Shown here: positions 7,708-16,751 of the stretch, piece after piece
Numbering within the stretch: position 1 is the stretch's first letter
How the letters are laid out: the number at the start of each line of letters is the position of its first letter
Assembly (NCBI RefSeq): GCF_018324205.1
Contig: NZ_AP023356.1
Location: 9,430,501-9,494,500, forward strand
Length of the DNA stretch: 64,000 nucleotides
From: Actinoplanes ianthinogenes
GTDB taxonomy: Bacteria > Actinomycetota > Actinomycetes > Mycobacteriales > Micromonosporaceae
Direction of reading: 5' to 3'
Position numbers and translations under genes: made by a program
Notes under the pieces: generated by a model
Told to the model about the DNA's origin: nothing
Databases searched by the model: none
Seen by the model: only the letters and a program-made list of their open reading frames with translations

Positions 7708-8560
7708 GACGGTGCCGCAGGGCGGCGGGCCGGACTTGGAGGGTCTGGCCCGCCGGGCCGTCACCGGTGACGGCCGGGCGCTGGAGGAGCTGTGCCGCAA
7801 TCTGCAGGACCTGGTCTACCGGCTGGCGTTGCGGTTCTGCTCCGACCCGGAGGCCGCCGCTGATGCGACCCAGGAGATCCTGATCCTGGTCATCACCCAT
7901 CTAGCCGAGTTCGAAGGCCGGTCGAAGCTGACCACCTGGGTGTACACGATCGCGTCCCGGCATCTGCTGCGCACCGTACGGGGCCCCGTGGAGGTCAGCG
8001 TCGCCGGTCCTGAGCCGTTCGCCGACTGGATCGACCGGAACCTGGCGCCGGAGCCGTTCACGCACCACGACGAGGCGGAGTACCGGCTGCTCGCCGGGGA
8101 GGTCCGGCTGGCCTGCACCTACGGCATGCTGCTGGCGCTGTCCCGGCCGCTGCGGCTGGCGTACCTGCTCGGCGACCTGATCGGTCTCGCCGACGTCGAC
8201 GGGGCCCAGGCTCTGGAGATCAGCCCCGCGGCGTTCCGGCAGCGACTGGCCCGTGCCCGCGGCGTCATGCGCGGCATCATCGCCGACCGGTGCGGACTGA
8301 TCCGGGCCGAACACCCGTGCCGATGTGATCGGCAGATCGACTCGAGCATCGCCTACGGCATCCTCGACCCACGCCGGCCGGTCTTCAGCATCCTGCCCGG
8401 CGCGCACGCGCCCATACCCGCGGACACCCTTGCCGAGGCAGCCCGCGAGCTCGATCTGGCATGCGCCATAGCCGAGGGATACCGGTCCGGGCCGCGGTTC
8501 CGGGCGCCCGACCGGGTGTGGCAGGCACTGCAGCAGGCCTGCCCTGCCCTGACCGGATGA
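7697..8560 (+). CDS. ECF-type RNA polymerase sigma factor with Cys-containing C-terminal extension
   Basis: The protein is 287 aa. Region 2 is clear (LVYRLALRFCSDPEAAADATQEI, FEGRSKLTTWVYTIASRHLL). Region 4 is weaker (SPAAFRQRLARARGVM). About 110 residues follow, including EHPCRCDRQIDSSIAYG, whose clustered cysteines could bind zinc or sense redox state. No anti-sigma gene lies next to it, so the extension may serve that role; this is an inference. The GTG start lies inside the preceding ABM gene. The convergent dapB gene ends 48 bp downstream. Confidence 0.85.
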   Translation: MSPETVPQGGGPDLEGLARRAVTGDGRALEELCRNLQDLVYRLALRFCSDPEAAADATQEILILVITHLAEFEGRSKLTTWVYTIASRHLLRTVRGPVEVSVAGPEPFADWIDRNLAPEPFTHHDEAEYRLLAGEVRLACTYGMLLALSRPLRLAYLLGDLIGLADVDGAQALEISPAAFRQRLARARGVMRGIIADRCGLIRAEHPCRCDRQIDSSIAYGILDPRRPVFSILPGAHAPIPADTLAEAARELDLACAIAEGYRSGPRFRAPDRVWQALQQACPALTG

Positions 8561-8608
8561 GATGTCACCGCCCCGGGCAGGCTGGTGGTCCGCCGGTGAT
8601 CCGGTCGA

Positions 8609-9334
8609 TCAACTCAGCAGAGGGCCCAGTCCGACGGTCAGACCGGGGCGGTCCGGGACGGCGCGTACGGCGAGCAGTACGCCGGGGATGAACGACGACC
8701 GGTCCAGCGAGTCATGCCGCAACGTCAACGTCTCCCCGGCGCTGCCGAACAGCACTTGCTGGTGCGCGAGCAGGCCACGAGCCCGGACGGCGTGGATGCG
8801 GACACCGTAGACCTCGCTGCCGCGCGCGGGACCAGTCTTGTCCTGGGTGGCGTCAGGCATCGCGCCCCGGCCGGCTGCTGCCCGCCCGGCGGCGATCATC
8901 TCCGCGGTGTGGGTGGCGGTGCCGCTCGGGGCGTCGAGTTTGTTCGGGTGATGCATCTCGACGATCTCCGCCGAGTCGAAATAGCGGGCCGCCCGCTCGG
9001 CGAACTCGGTCATCAGCACTGCTCCGACAGCGAAGTTCGGCGCGACGACGACACCCAGGCCTGACCGGTCAGCCAGCCAGGACCGCACCTGGTCCAGGCG
9101 GGCCTCATCGAACCCGGACGTACCGACGACGACGTGGACGCCGCGGTCGATGCATCGCTGCAGATTGCCCATCACCGCGTCCGGGGTGGTGAAGTCCACG
9201 GCCACCTCGGCGTCGCCGAGGTCCTCCACCAGGTGCAGGTCCGCCGCGGCGTGGATGGCCTGGCATATCTGGCTGCCGACTCGGCCCCGGGCCCCGAGGA
9301 CCACGACGCGGATGCCCGTTCGCTGCTGTGTCAC
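8609..9334 (-). CDS. dapB: 4-hydroxy-tetrahydrodipicolinate reductase
   Basis: DapB reduces hydroxy-tetrahydrodipicolinate in lysine and diaminopimelate synthesis. The 241-aa protein has the N-terminal Rossmann motif VVVLGARGRVGS, the VDFTTPDAV strand, VVVGTSGF, and the active-site segment EMHHPNKLDAPSGTA with the catalytic His pair and Lys. It is full-length. It stands alone rather than beside dapA; the dapA-like gene at 27 kb looks like a different aldolase branch, so this may be one of two dapB copies. Confidence 0.92.
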   Translation of the reverse strand: MTQQRTGIRVVVLGARGRVGSQICQAIHAAADLHLVEDLGDAEVAVDFTTPDAVMGNLQRCIDRGVHVVVGTSGFDEARLDQVRSWLADRSGLGVVVAPNFAVGAVLMTEFAERAARYFDSAEIVEMHHPNKLDAPSGTATHTAEMIAAGRAAAGRGAMPDATQDKTGPARGSEVYGVRIHAVRARGLLAHQQVLFGSAGETLTLRHDSLDRSSFIPGVLLAVRAVPDRPGLTVGLGPLLS

Positions 9335-9473
9335 GGCGACCCACTCTAGGCTGGGCGTTCCGGCTCATGCGTCCGGCTGGAGCAGATCTCGCACGACTGT
9401 GTCGGTTGCCGGCAGGCCCCACGCTTCTCTGGCCCGAGCGCGACGGGTTTGAGCTACGCTGCGGATCCGGTAG

Positions 9474-9897
9474 AGCACGGCGCCACAGCTACACCACCCT
9501 CTCCATCATCGGTGGCCTGCTCGCCCTGGCCGTCATCCCGTTCGGCAGCACGCTCGGCGAAGTCGGCGCGGCGTTCCAAGACGAGCTGTTCGCACCCAAC
9601 CCGGACTCCATCTGCCAGGACAGCAGCTCCTGACGAACCCTCACCCAGGAGTACCTGGAGGCGGTGGACTGGAGCGACATCAACCAGGTCAACCGAGTAC
9701 CGGTCTCCAGCATCGCCATCGGCCTGGCAGAACTGCGCAACCGCGGCTACGGCACCGGCCACGGACCGGCCAGCGCACCCGCTGGGTTGGGCGCCCGCCA
9801 TGGACACCTGGCCGTCAACGCGGCCTTCACCTGGTGCCAGCTGATCCTCGACACGCTCGCCGACCCAAAGGCTCCGTGGCGGAAAGGAGCCGAGTGA
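9474..9897 (+). pseudogene. Remnant ending in an abortive-infection C-terminal (Abi_C-like) segment
   Basis: One frame runs from about 9474 (SYTTLSIIGGLLALAVIPFG) to a TGA at 9631-9633 and continues in the same frame to 9897. The second part, SSIAIGLAELRNRGYGTGHG, then LGARHGHLAVNAAF and TWCQLILDTLADP, resembles the C-terminal domain (Abi_C) of abortive-infection proteins. No proper start or N-terminal domain is present. I read it as decayed phage-defence debris; the first part may be unrelated. Confidence 0.5.
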
Positions 9898-9964
9898 GCA
9901 CGTCCGCTCAGCGGTAGCCGGACTACGTCACGGTCATCACCGTTTGGATCTGGTGACACGTTTC

Positions 9965-10279
9965 TTACCGCGACCCAGGGTCGACGGGATTCTGCCGCTC
10001 GGCACCGGTGTCGAAGAACGTGCTGAGGTAGTCGTCGGTTGATAGAGGGCTCGTGCGCATGAGGGAGAAGACCTCGGCGCCGTGTCCGGGTCGGTCGTCG
10101 AGCGCATAGGCCTGGAGCAGGCCGGTGAACTCACCACCGTCAAGCTCGGCGGCGTAGGTCGAGGCTTCCTGCCCGGCCAGGGTGATCGCGGCGGTGAAGT
10201 CGGCGGCCTGCCAGAGGGTCATCCGCTCCTCGTAGACGCCGTCGAAGGCGAAGACGGCTCGTACGCAATACCAGTCCAC
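9965..10279 (-). CDS. Small conserved protein, DUF4288-like, 104 aa
   Basis: The GTG at 10279 gives an opening WYCVRAVFAFDGVYEERMTL followed by an AITLAGQEASTYAAELDG helix, reminiscent of DUF4288 proteins (small alpha/beta, function unknown). The frame is open further upstream to 10321, but that would overlap the divergent VOC gene. No motif indicates catalysis. Confidence 0.6.
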   Translation of the reverse strand: MDWYCVRAVFAFDGVYEERMTLWQAADFTAAITLAGQEASTYAAELDGGEFTGLLQAYALDDRPGHGAEVFSLMRTSPLSTDDYLSTFFDTGAERQNPVDPGSR

Positions 10280-10319
10280 GGGGCGGAACCTAGCAGGGCC
10301 GCTGCATAGGGTGGACGGC

Positions 10320-11072
10320 ATGGGTTTGCGGCTGGTTCAGGTGAACGTCAAGGCGGGCGACGACGCAGGGCTCGGGCGGTTCTGGGCGCAGGCGCTCGGG
10401 TGGGTGGCCCGGTCGGTTCCCGGGGCGACCAGTGTGGCGCCGGTGGGTTTCGACTGGACGCTGCCGGACGCGCCGGTCTGTGTCGACGTCATCAAGGTGC
10501 CGGACCCGGAGACGGTCGGATACCGGGTACACGTCGACCTTGCCACCAGGTCGGCCGAGCATCAGCAGGAGCTGGTGGAGCGGCTCGTCGGGCTCGGCGC
10601 GAAGCCCGCCGACATCGGGCAGGGGGATGTCCCGTGGACGGTGCTGGCCGACCCGGAGGGGAACGTGTTCTGTGTGCTGGAGCCGCGGGAGGTCTACCGG
10701 GACACCGGGCCGATCGCGGCGATCGTGGTGGACTGTGCGGACCCGCGGGCGATGGCGGGGTTCTGGGGTGCGGCGATGGGGTGGACCCCGCACGAGGTGA
10801 CCGACGACTACGCGCGACTGCGGGCGGCCACGGCGAGCGGGCCGTATCTGGAGTTCCTGCGGGTGCGCGGGGAGCGCCGCTGGTGGAACCGGGCGCATCT
10901 CGACGTGGTGCCGGGTCGCGGTGAGGACCAGGCGGCGCAGGTGGCCCGGCTGCGCGGCCTCGGCGCCACGCCCGCCGATGTCGGGCAGGGCGACGACGTC
11001 TCCTGGGTGGTCCTGGCCGATCCGGAAGGCAACGAGTTCTGCGTCCTCGCCCCGCCTGAGAAAGAGCGCTGA
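10320..11072 (+). CDS. Tandem VOC (glyoxalase-like) protein, 250 aa
   Basis: Two glyoxalase-like halves are visible, each ending in the same motif: VLADPEGNVFCVLE near residue 120 and VLADPEGNEFCVLAP near 245. Each half starts with a FWxxALGW or FWGAAMGW segment. The VOC fold covers bleomycin-type binding proteins, dioxygenases and lyases. The usual His/Glu metal ligands are not obvious, so a binding role is as likely as catalysis. Confidence 0.8.
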   Translation: MGLRLVQVNVKAGDDAGLGRFWAQALGWVARSVPGATSVAPVGFDWTLPDAPVCVDVIKVPDPETVGYRVHVDLATRSAEHQQELVERLVGLGAKPADIGQGDVPWTVLADPEGNVFCVLEPREVYRDTGPIAAIVVDCADPRAMAGFWGAAMGWTPHEVTDDYARLRAATASGPYLEFLRVRGERRWWNRAHLDVVPGRGEDQAAQVARLRGLGATPADVGQGDDVSWVVLADPEGNEFCVLAPPEKER

Positions 11073-11097
11073 GTCCGGATCGCCGGGGGCCCGGCCG

Positions 11098-12090
11098 TCA
11101 GCGGTGCGGCACCGTGGTGGACGCGGACAGCTTCGCTTTGATCAGGGAGGCGATCGCGGTCAGCGCCAGCGTCCCGGCGATCACCGACAGCGACACCCCG
11201 ATGCTGATGTGCGGTGCCCACCCGACCGGCCGCCCGCCGTTGAGAAACGGCAGATTGTTTTCGGACAAGGCCTGCAGGACCAGTTTCACGCCGATGAAGC
11301 CGAGGACCACGCCGAGCCCGGCCGACAGGTAGGCCAGGCGGTCGAGCAGGCCGCCGAGCAGGAAGTACAGCTGGCGCAGGCCCATCATGGCGAACACGGT
11401 CGCGGTGAAGATCAGGTATGGCTGGTCGGTGAGGCCGAAGATGGCCGGCAGCGAGTCCAGGGCGAAGATCACGTCGGTGGTGCCGATGGCGATGAAGACC
11501 ACGATCAGGGGGGTGAGGCGGCGGCGGCCGCGGGCGTCGCGGGTGGTCAGCCGGGCGTCGTGGTAGGTGCCGGTCATCGGCAGCACGCGCCGGGCCCAGC
11601 GGATGATCAGGTTCTCGGTGTACTCCGGCTCGTCGTTGTCGTAGCCGAAGATCCGGATCGCGGTGTAGATCAGGAAGCCGCCGAAGATGTAGAACACCCA
11701 GGTGAAGCGGCTGATCGCGGCGGCGCCGAGGGCGATGAAGGCGCCGCGCAGCAGCAGCGACAGGATGATCCCGACAAGCAGCACCTTCTGCTGGAAGCGA
11801 CGCTCGATCCGGAACCGCGACATGATGATCACGAAGACGAACAGGTTGTCGACCGAGAGGCTGTACTCGGTGAGCCAGCCGGCCAGGTACTGCCCGGCGG
11901 CCTCGCCGCCGGAGTGCAGCCCGAGGAAGCCGGCGAACAGCAGCGCCAGGACGATGTAGCCGGTGACCCAGGCGGTGCATTCGCGCAGCGACGGCTCGTG
12001 CGGGCGGCGCCCGACCATCGCCAGGTCGACCAGCACGAGTCCGACGAGCCCGACCAGGGTGACCGTCCACATCCAGCCGGATATCTCCAC
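11098..12090 (-). CDS. TerC-family integral membrane protein
   Basis: About nine membrane segments and the TerC signatures SLSVDNLFVFVIIMSRF and TTDVIFALDSLPAIFG with membrane-embedded Asp residues identify the TerC/Alx family. Members are linked to manganese efflux or metallation of exported enzymes and, historically, to tellurite resistance. GTG 12090 follows CTGGGAGG; 330 aa is the normal length. I saw no clear yybP-ykoY riboswitch in the upstream 165 bp. Confidence 0.9.
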   Translation of the reverse strand: MEISGWMWTVTLVGLVGLVLVDLAMVGRRPHEPSLRECTAWVTGYIVLALLFAGFLGLHSGGEAAGQYLAGWLTEYSLSVDNLFVFVIIMSRFRIERRFQQKVLLVGIILSLLLRGAFIALGAAAISRFTWVFYIFGGFLIYTAIRIFGYDNDEPEYTENLIIRWARRVLPMTGTYHDARLTTRDARGRRRLTPLIVVFIAIGTTDVIFALDSLPAIFGLTDQPYLIFTATVFAMMGLRQLYFLLGGLLDRLAYLSAGLGVVLGFIGVKLVLQALSENNLPFLNGGRPVGWAPHISIGVSLSVIAGTLALTAIASLIKAKLSASTTVPHR

Positions 12091-12255
12091 GGGCGGCAAC
12101 CTCCCAGCAGTACCACGGCGACGGGGAACCACCAGCAGCGTCCCAGAGATCTGCCGGGTGAGGAACCCCGCCGGACATCAGCCGCTATTTATCCACTGGG
12201 ACGGCACGGCACCGCCGGGGTCGGGAATCCGACGCGATGTTTAAGGTGGTGACCC

Positions 12256-13104
12256 ATGCGGCACCGGTACGACAATCTGCGGCGGATCCAGGCGCTCGAC
12301 CCGGATGTGGCATTCGAGGACATCTATCGGCAGATGGTGCTGGTGGAGTTCCCGTTCGACATGAAGGTGGGGCTGAATCTGGGATTCAACCGGTCGTTCT
12401 CGACGCCGGCGGTGGCGGCGGTGCTGGCCGGCACGGGGGAGCTGACCGAGCGGACCCAGAAACGGCGCGACGACACCGGCCTGCTGATGTACGAACTGAT
12501 CCTCAACGGACTGGACCATCCGCGCAGCCGGGCCGCGATCCGCCGGATCAACGAGATCCACCGGCCGTATCGGGACATGCCGGCCGAGGAGTACCGGTAC
12601 GTGCTGGCCTGTTGTGTGGTGATCCCGCTGCGCTGGCTGGATCGGTACGCGTGGCGCCGGCCGTGTTGTCATGAGCGGCGCTCGACGTTCCGGTTCTATG
12701 CCGAGCTCGGCCGGCGGATGCGGGTGACCGGGATCCCCGATGATCTGGCGGAGCTGGAGTCGTGGTTCGACGCCTACGACGCCGAGCACCTGGTGCCGAA
12801 CGAAGCGGCCGCCGCCATCGAGCGGGCCACCCGGGCGTTGCTCGTCAAACCGGGCGGGCTCGGCGAGAAGATGCTCAGCGCGCTCTACGACGACCGGTTG
12901 CGGGCCGCCACCGGGGTGCCGGTCCCGTCCTGGCCGATCCGGGCCGGGGTGCATCTGGGGCTGCGCGGCCGGGCCCTGGCCCTGCGCCATGTCGGCAGGC
13001 CACGCCGGGTGCCGCGGTTCGCCGACGGGCTGAAGGCCAAAAGCTACCCGGACGGCTACGAGATCAGCGAGCTGGGGCCCGGAGCGGCGCGCCGACCGGA
13101 CTAG
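12256..13104 (+). CDS. DUF2236 (MpaB/Lcp-type) oxygenase-like protein
   Basis: The protein is 282 aa. The order of motifs (FEDIYRQMVLVEFPFDMKVG near the start, INEIHRPYRDMPAEEYRYVL in the middle, IPDDLAELESWFDAYD later) matches the DUF2236 family, which includes rubber oxygenase Lcp and the mycophenolate oxidase MpaB. The His of EIHRPY is the likely haem-side residue. The substrate is unknown. The gene stop overlaps the convergent membrane-protein gene by four bases. Confidence 0.82.
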   Translation: MRHRYDNLRRIQALDPDVAFEDIYRQMVLVEFPFDMKVGLNLGFNRSFSTPAVAAVLAGTGELTERTQKRRDDTGLLMYELILNGLDHPRSRAAIRRINEIHRPYRDMPAEEYRYVLACCVVIPLRWLDRYAWRRPCCHERRSTFRFYAELGRRMRVTGIPDDLAELESWFDAYDAEHLVPNEAAAAIERATRALLVKPGGLGEKMLSALYDDRLRAATGVPVPSWPIRAGVHLGLRGRALALRHVGRPRRVPRFADGLKAKSYPDGYEISELGPGAARRPD

Positions 13105-14012
13105 GGAAGTGAACCGGGGTCCACCGCAGCGCCCTGCACGGTCGCGGACAGTCGCTCGCAGGAGAGGTTCGGCGACGTGTACCGGCGCCGTTCCACGACC
13201 CAGAGCAGCGGCCGGGCACCGGAGAGTTGGACCCCGGTCAGATGACAGATCCCCCGATATCGAATCCCGTCGGTCGGGATGCGGTGCAATCGTCGGTCGC
13301 CGGCGGTCACCACGCTCGTCCACGGACCCGTGTCACTGAGCACGTGGCCGACGACCTGGCGGCAGCCAGGCGCCCGGATCACGTCCGCGGCGATCGTCAT
13401 GGCGCAGGGCGACCCCTGCGCATAGACGACGACCTCGGCCGGCAACCAGAGATCCGTCATCGTCTGCAGCAGGATGGCCAGCACGGCGATCAGCAAGGTC
13501 GGCGGCAGCATCCGGAGGGTGATGAGGCGTCGCCACTGTCGTGCTGCCGCTTGCCGCACCGCCACGGCGACGCGGGGCCGGAACCGTGCCGGTCGCTGCA
13601 GCAGTGTCGCCACGGCGTCGCTGGCCAGCACGAGAACGAACAGGCTCAGCCTGACGCCGACAACGAACAGCGTCACCTGCCAGAGGTACACCCACGGCGA
13701 CACGCAGACCGCGACCGCCGCCACCCCGAGGGCCGAGATCACCGTGGTGGAGAGTCCGCTGGACCGCCACGCCTCGGCGGCGTAGGCGAGCAGTGCCAGC
13801 GCCAGCAGCGGGAAGAGCTGATAACTGACCGACACCATCGACGTGAGGAACACGTTGATCGGGGCGGTGGTGAGCAGGGCTGCTGCCGTGGTCACCGAGA
13901 AATAGGCCACCGCGTAGACCTTCAGCAGCGTGAATACGGTCAACGCGACGCCGGCGTAGGTGGCGGCGCGTTGCAGATCGGGCAGACCGCCCGGCTCTCG
14001 TTCCGGTGCCAT
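13101..14012 (-). CDS. Uncharacterised multi-pass membrane protein, 303 aa
   Basis: Four to five hydrophobic segments are visible (VALTVFTLLKVYAVAYFSV, LFPLLALALLAYAA, VISALGVAAVAVCVSPWVY, LFVVGVRLSLFVLVLA and LLIAVLAILLQTM). They are followed by a soluble C-terminal domain of about 110 residues with four cysteines and SDTGPWTSVV, which probably faces outside. No family recognised. It is monocistronic. Confidence 0.7.
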   Translation of the reverse strand: MAPEREPGGLPDLQRAATYAGVALTVFTLLKVYAVAYFSVTTAAALLTTAPINVFLTSMVSVSYQLFPLLALALLAYAAEAWRSSGLSTTVISALGVAAVAVCVSPWVYLWQVTLFVVGVRLSLFVLVLASDAVATLLQRPARFRPRVAVAVRQAAARQWRRLITLRMLPPTLLIAVLAILLQTMTDLWLPAEVVVYAQGSPCAMTIAADVIRAPGCRQVVGHVLSDTGPWTSVVTAGDRRLHRIPTDGIRYRGICHLTGVQLSGARPLLWVVERRRYTSPNLSCERLSATVQGAAVDPGSLP

Positions 14013-14113
14013 GCCGACTACCGCCGATGCGTCGAGTCGGCGGCCACGTTACTCACCATCGGCACGATGCGACAGCGTCGGCCGGGTCGGCAGTACGACA
14101 ACCGGCGCCACGC

Positions 14114-14656
14114 TCAGGCGGTGACGAGCTCGCTGACCCAGGCCACCGCGACCGGTCCCTGCTCCGGCGCGCCGCCGTGCAACCCGCCGATGATCAGCCA
14201 GATCCGGTCGGCGAGCGTGCCCGGCCGGCCCAGCGCGGCGACCAGGTCGTCGACCTGGGCCCGGGTGTCGGCCAGATACGCCCGCGCGATCCGCGCCGGC
14301 TCGTCGTCGTCCCCGGGAAACTCGGTCAGATAGTTGCGGAACGCGCACCCCCGGTACCGCGGATCCCGGACGAGCTCGGCGACCTCGGTGACCAGGGCGA
14401 CCAGGCGCTCGCCAGGATCGGCGGCGGTGTCCAGGGCCCTGGTGATCGACCGGTCACGTTCGCCGCGGACCAGGCTCAGATAGGCCGCGGCGAGGTCCGC
14501 CTTGCTGGGGAAATGCCGGTACAGCAGATTCTTTCCGCACCCGGCCGCCTCGATCACCTGCGCCATCCCGACGGCGCGGACGCCGTGGCGGTAGAACAGG
14601 CCGCTGGCGGCGCGCAGGATCGTGTCGCGGGTTCCCGGGGCCGGCGTGCGAGGCAT
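14114..14656 (-). CDS. TetR-family repressor of the adjacent thiolase unit
   Basis: The protein is 180 aa. The N-terminal HTH reads LFYRHGVRAVGMAQVIEAAG then GKNLLYRHFPSKADL, a standard TetR DNA-binding domain. The C-terminal ligand domain includes YRGCAFRNYLTEF. It is divergent from an acetyl-CoA acetyltransferase gene with two near-identical operators between them, so it most likely represses that operon and itself, responding to an acyl-CoA or fatty-acid ligand (inference). Confidence 0.9.
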   Translation of the reverse strand: MPRTPAPGTRDTILRAASGLFYRHGVRAVGMAQVIEAAGCGKNLLYRHFPSKADLAAAYLSLVRGERDRSITRALDTAADPGERLVALVTEVAELVRDPRYRGCAFRNYLTEFPGDDDEPARIARAYLADTRAQVDDLVAALGRPGTLADRIWLIIGGLHGGAPEQGPVAVAWVSELVTA

Positions 14657-14670
14657 GGTGACCAGAGTAA

Positions 14671-14717
14671 CGGACCGCTCGGTCCGCCACCTTGCTAGTG
14701 TCGGACCGATCGGTCCG
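14671..14717. promoter_or_regulatory. Paired TetR operators CGGACCG-NN-CGGTCCG
   Basis: Two 16-bp sites, CGGACCGCTCGGTCCG at 14671-14686 and CGGACCGATCGGTCCG at 14702-14717, each have perfect 7-bp arms. Their starts are 31 bp apart, about three helical turns, so repressor dimers would sit on the same DNA face. They fill the divergent gap between the tetR and thiolase genes. Confidence 0.85.
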
Positions 14718-14731
14718 TCAAGGAGGAGACC

Positions 14732-15913
14732 ATGCGAGACGCCGTCATCGTCGACGCGGTACGCACCCCGGTGGCCAAGGGCAAACCGACCGGCGCCTAC
14801 GCCGGCGTGCACCCGGTCACCCTGCACGCCCACATCCTGCGCGCGCTGCTCGAGCGCACGCCCGGCCTGGATCCGGCCACCATCGACGACGTGATCGGCG
14901 GGGTCGTCGGCCAGGTCGGGGAGCAGTCGGCCAACGCCACCCGGCTCGCCGCGCTCGCCGCGGGCCTGCCCGAGTCGGTGCCCGGCGTGACCATCGACCG
15001 GCAGTGCGGCAGCAGCCAGCAGGCGCTCAGCTTCGCCGCGCAGGGCGTGATCTCCGGAGCGTACGAGATCGTGATCGCCTCCGGCGCCGAATCCATGTCC
15101 CGGGTCCCGATCGGCAGCCAGACCCGCGTCGACGGCGTCCGCGCCGACGTCGGCGGCCCGCTGATCACCGACCGTTACCCCGGCGGCCTGATCCCGCAGG
15201 GTGTCGCCGCCGAGCTGATCGCCCGCAAGTGGGGCCTGTCGCGCACCCAGCTCGACGACTTCGCCCTGCTCAGCCACGCCAACGCGGCGCGCGCCTGGGA
15301 CGAGGGCCGATTCGCGGCGCAGATCGCGCCGCTCACCGACCTCAAGACCGACGAGACGGTACGCCCCCAGACCAGCCCGGCGGCGATGGCGTCCCTGCGC
15401 CCGAGCTTCGCCGCCGGCCAGTGGGAGCAGCGGTTCGGCCCGATCGACTGGAAGGTCACCGCCGGCAACTCCAGCCCGGTCAACGACGGCGCCGCCGCCC
15501 TGCTGATCACCACGAGCGAGACGGCGGCCCGCCACGGCTGGCGCCCGCGCGCCCGGATCCACACCGCGGTGGCCACCGGCGACGACCCGATCCACATGCT
15601 CACCGGGATCATCCCGGCCACCGCCAAGGTCCTGCGCCGGGCCGGGCTGAGCCTGGCCGACATCGACGCGTTCGAGGTCAACGAGGCGTTCTCGTCGGTG
15701 GTGCTGGCCTGGCTGGCCGAGACCGGCGCCGACCCGGCCCGGGTCAACGCCGACGGCGGGGCGATCGCCATCGGTCATCCGCTCGGCGCGAGCGGCGCCC
15801 GGCTGGCCACCACGCTGCTCGGCGTGCTGGAGCGCACCGGCGGCCGGTACGGCCTGCAAACCATGTGCGAGGCCGGCGGCACCGCCAACGCGACGATCAT
15901 CGAGCGGCTCTAA
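14732..15913 (+). CDS. Acetyl-CoA C-acyltransferase (thiolase)
   Basis: The protein is 393 aa, full length. Catalytic residues are the nucleophile Cys92 in DRQCGSSQ, His349 in GHPLGASG and Cys379 in MCEAGGTANA. Preference for the degradative (beta-oxidation) or biosynthetic direction cannot be told; the neighbouring thioesterase suggests fatty-acyl turnover. AAGGAGGAG lies ideally before the ATG. It is probably co-transcribed with the next gene and controlled by the divergent TetR protein. Confidence 0.93.
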   Translation: MRDAVIVDAVRTPVAKGKPTGAYAGVHPVTLHAHILRALLERTPGLDPATIDDVIGGVVGQVGEQSANATRLAALAAGLPESVPGVTIDRQCGSSQQALSFAAQGVISGAYEIVIASGAESMSRVPIGSQTRVDGVRADVGGPLITDRYPGGLIPQGVAAELIARKWGLSRTQLDDFALLSHANAARAWDEGRFAAQIAPLTDLKTDETVRPQTSPAAMASLRPSFAAGQWEQRFGPIDWKVTAGNSSPVNDGAAALLITTSETAARHGWRPRARIHTAVATGDDPIHMLTGIIPATAKVLRRAGLSLADIDAFEVNEAFSSVVLAWLAETGADPARVNADGGAIAIGHPLGASGARLATTLLGVLERTGGRYGLQTMCEAGGTANATIIERL

Positions 15914-15922
15914 AGTGTCGTG

Positions 15923-16720
15923 ATGCACAGCTTCACCGACGCGACCGCCGTCCACCCGGCCGACGGCGGGTTCCGCGCCGACCTGGATCCGCAGTGGGCT
16001 GTCGGCGACAAGCTGCACGGTGGCTACCTGATGGCGGTCGTGGCCCGGGCCGTCGCCGCGGCGGCCGGCGGCACCCACCCGCACCCGGTCGCGATGACCA
16101 CGACGTTCCTGCGGCCGCCGAAACCGGGCCCGGCCACGATCGCGGTGGAGCTGCTGCGGGCCGGCCGCGGCGCCGCGCAGTACCGCGCACGGCTCGCCCA
16201 GGACGGCGAACCGTGCGCGGAGTCCCTGCTCACCCAGGGTGTGCTCGACGACGCGGCCCCGTGGTGGTCCGGCCTGCCCGCCCCGGACCTGCCGGCCGAG
16301 GACGAGTGCCTGCACCTGCCGTCGAACCCGCCCGGCGCCGCGTTCCCGGTCCACCTGCTCGACGTCGTCGAGCACCGCCTCGACCCGGCCTGTCTCAGTT
16401 TCGCGATGGGTCAGCCGTCCACCGACGGCCTGGTCAGCGGCCATCTGCGGCTGGCCGACGGCGCGGACTGGGATCCGCTGAGCCTGCTGGTCGCCCTCGA
16501 CCCGACACCGCCGGTGTCGCTGACGCTGGGCATCGCGGGGTGGGCGCCGACGCTCAGCCTCACCGCGTACCTGCGGCGGCTGCCGGCGCCGGGCCCGCTG
16601 CGGATGACGATGCGCGCGGCCGAGGTGACCAGCGGCCGGATGGACGAGACCGCGCTGCTCTGGGACAGCAAGGGCGCGCTGGTCGCCCAGGCCACCCAGC
16701 TGGCCGCGGTCCGCCTCTAG
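15923..16720 (+). CDS. Acyl-CoA thioesterase-like double hot-dog protein
   Basis: The protein is 265 aa. GDKLHGGYLMAVVARAV and VAMTTTFLRPPKPGPATI are typical of the TesB-like/4HBT_3 N-terminal hot-dog fold; a second hot-dog follows with LGIAGWAPTLSLTAYLRRLP and the final DSKGALVAQATQLA. It should hydrolyse acyl-CoA. The start is nine bases after the thiolase stop, so the two form an operon. ATG 15923 is preferred over the overlapping GTG 15920. Confidence 0.85.
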   Translation: MHSFTDATAVHPADGGFRADLDPQWAVGDKLHGGYLMAVVARAVAAAAGGTHPHPVAMTTTFLRPPKPGPATIAVELLRAGRGAAQYRARLAQDGEPCAESLLTQGVLDDAAPWWSGLPAPDLPAEDECLHLPSNPPGAAFPVHLLDVVEHRLDPACLSFAMGQPSTDGLVSGHLRLADGADWDPLSLLVALDPTPPVSLTLGIAGWAPTLSLTAYLRRLPAPGPLRMTMRAAEVTSGRMDETALLWDSKGALVAQATQLAAVRL

Positions 16721-16728
16721 AAAACCCG

Positions 16729-16743
16729 TTTCCGGTACGCCCG
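16729..16743 (+). repeat. Copy 2 of recurrent TTTCCGGTACGCCCG motif (consensus)
   Basis: It begins nine bases after the thioesterase stop, in the 31-bp gap between convergent genes. Confidence 0.7.
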
Positions 16744-16751
16744 CAGCACGC

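Noticed and set aside
11098..12255. A manganese (yybP-ykoY) riboswitch before terC
   Set aside because: The upstream 165 bp contain GC hairpins but not the conserved paired loops of that riboswitch class.
14114..16444. 776-codon minus-strand frame
   Set aside because: Only the last 181 codons (TetR) are real; the rest is antisense to thiolase and thioesterase genes.
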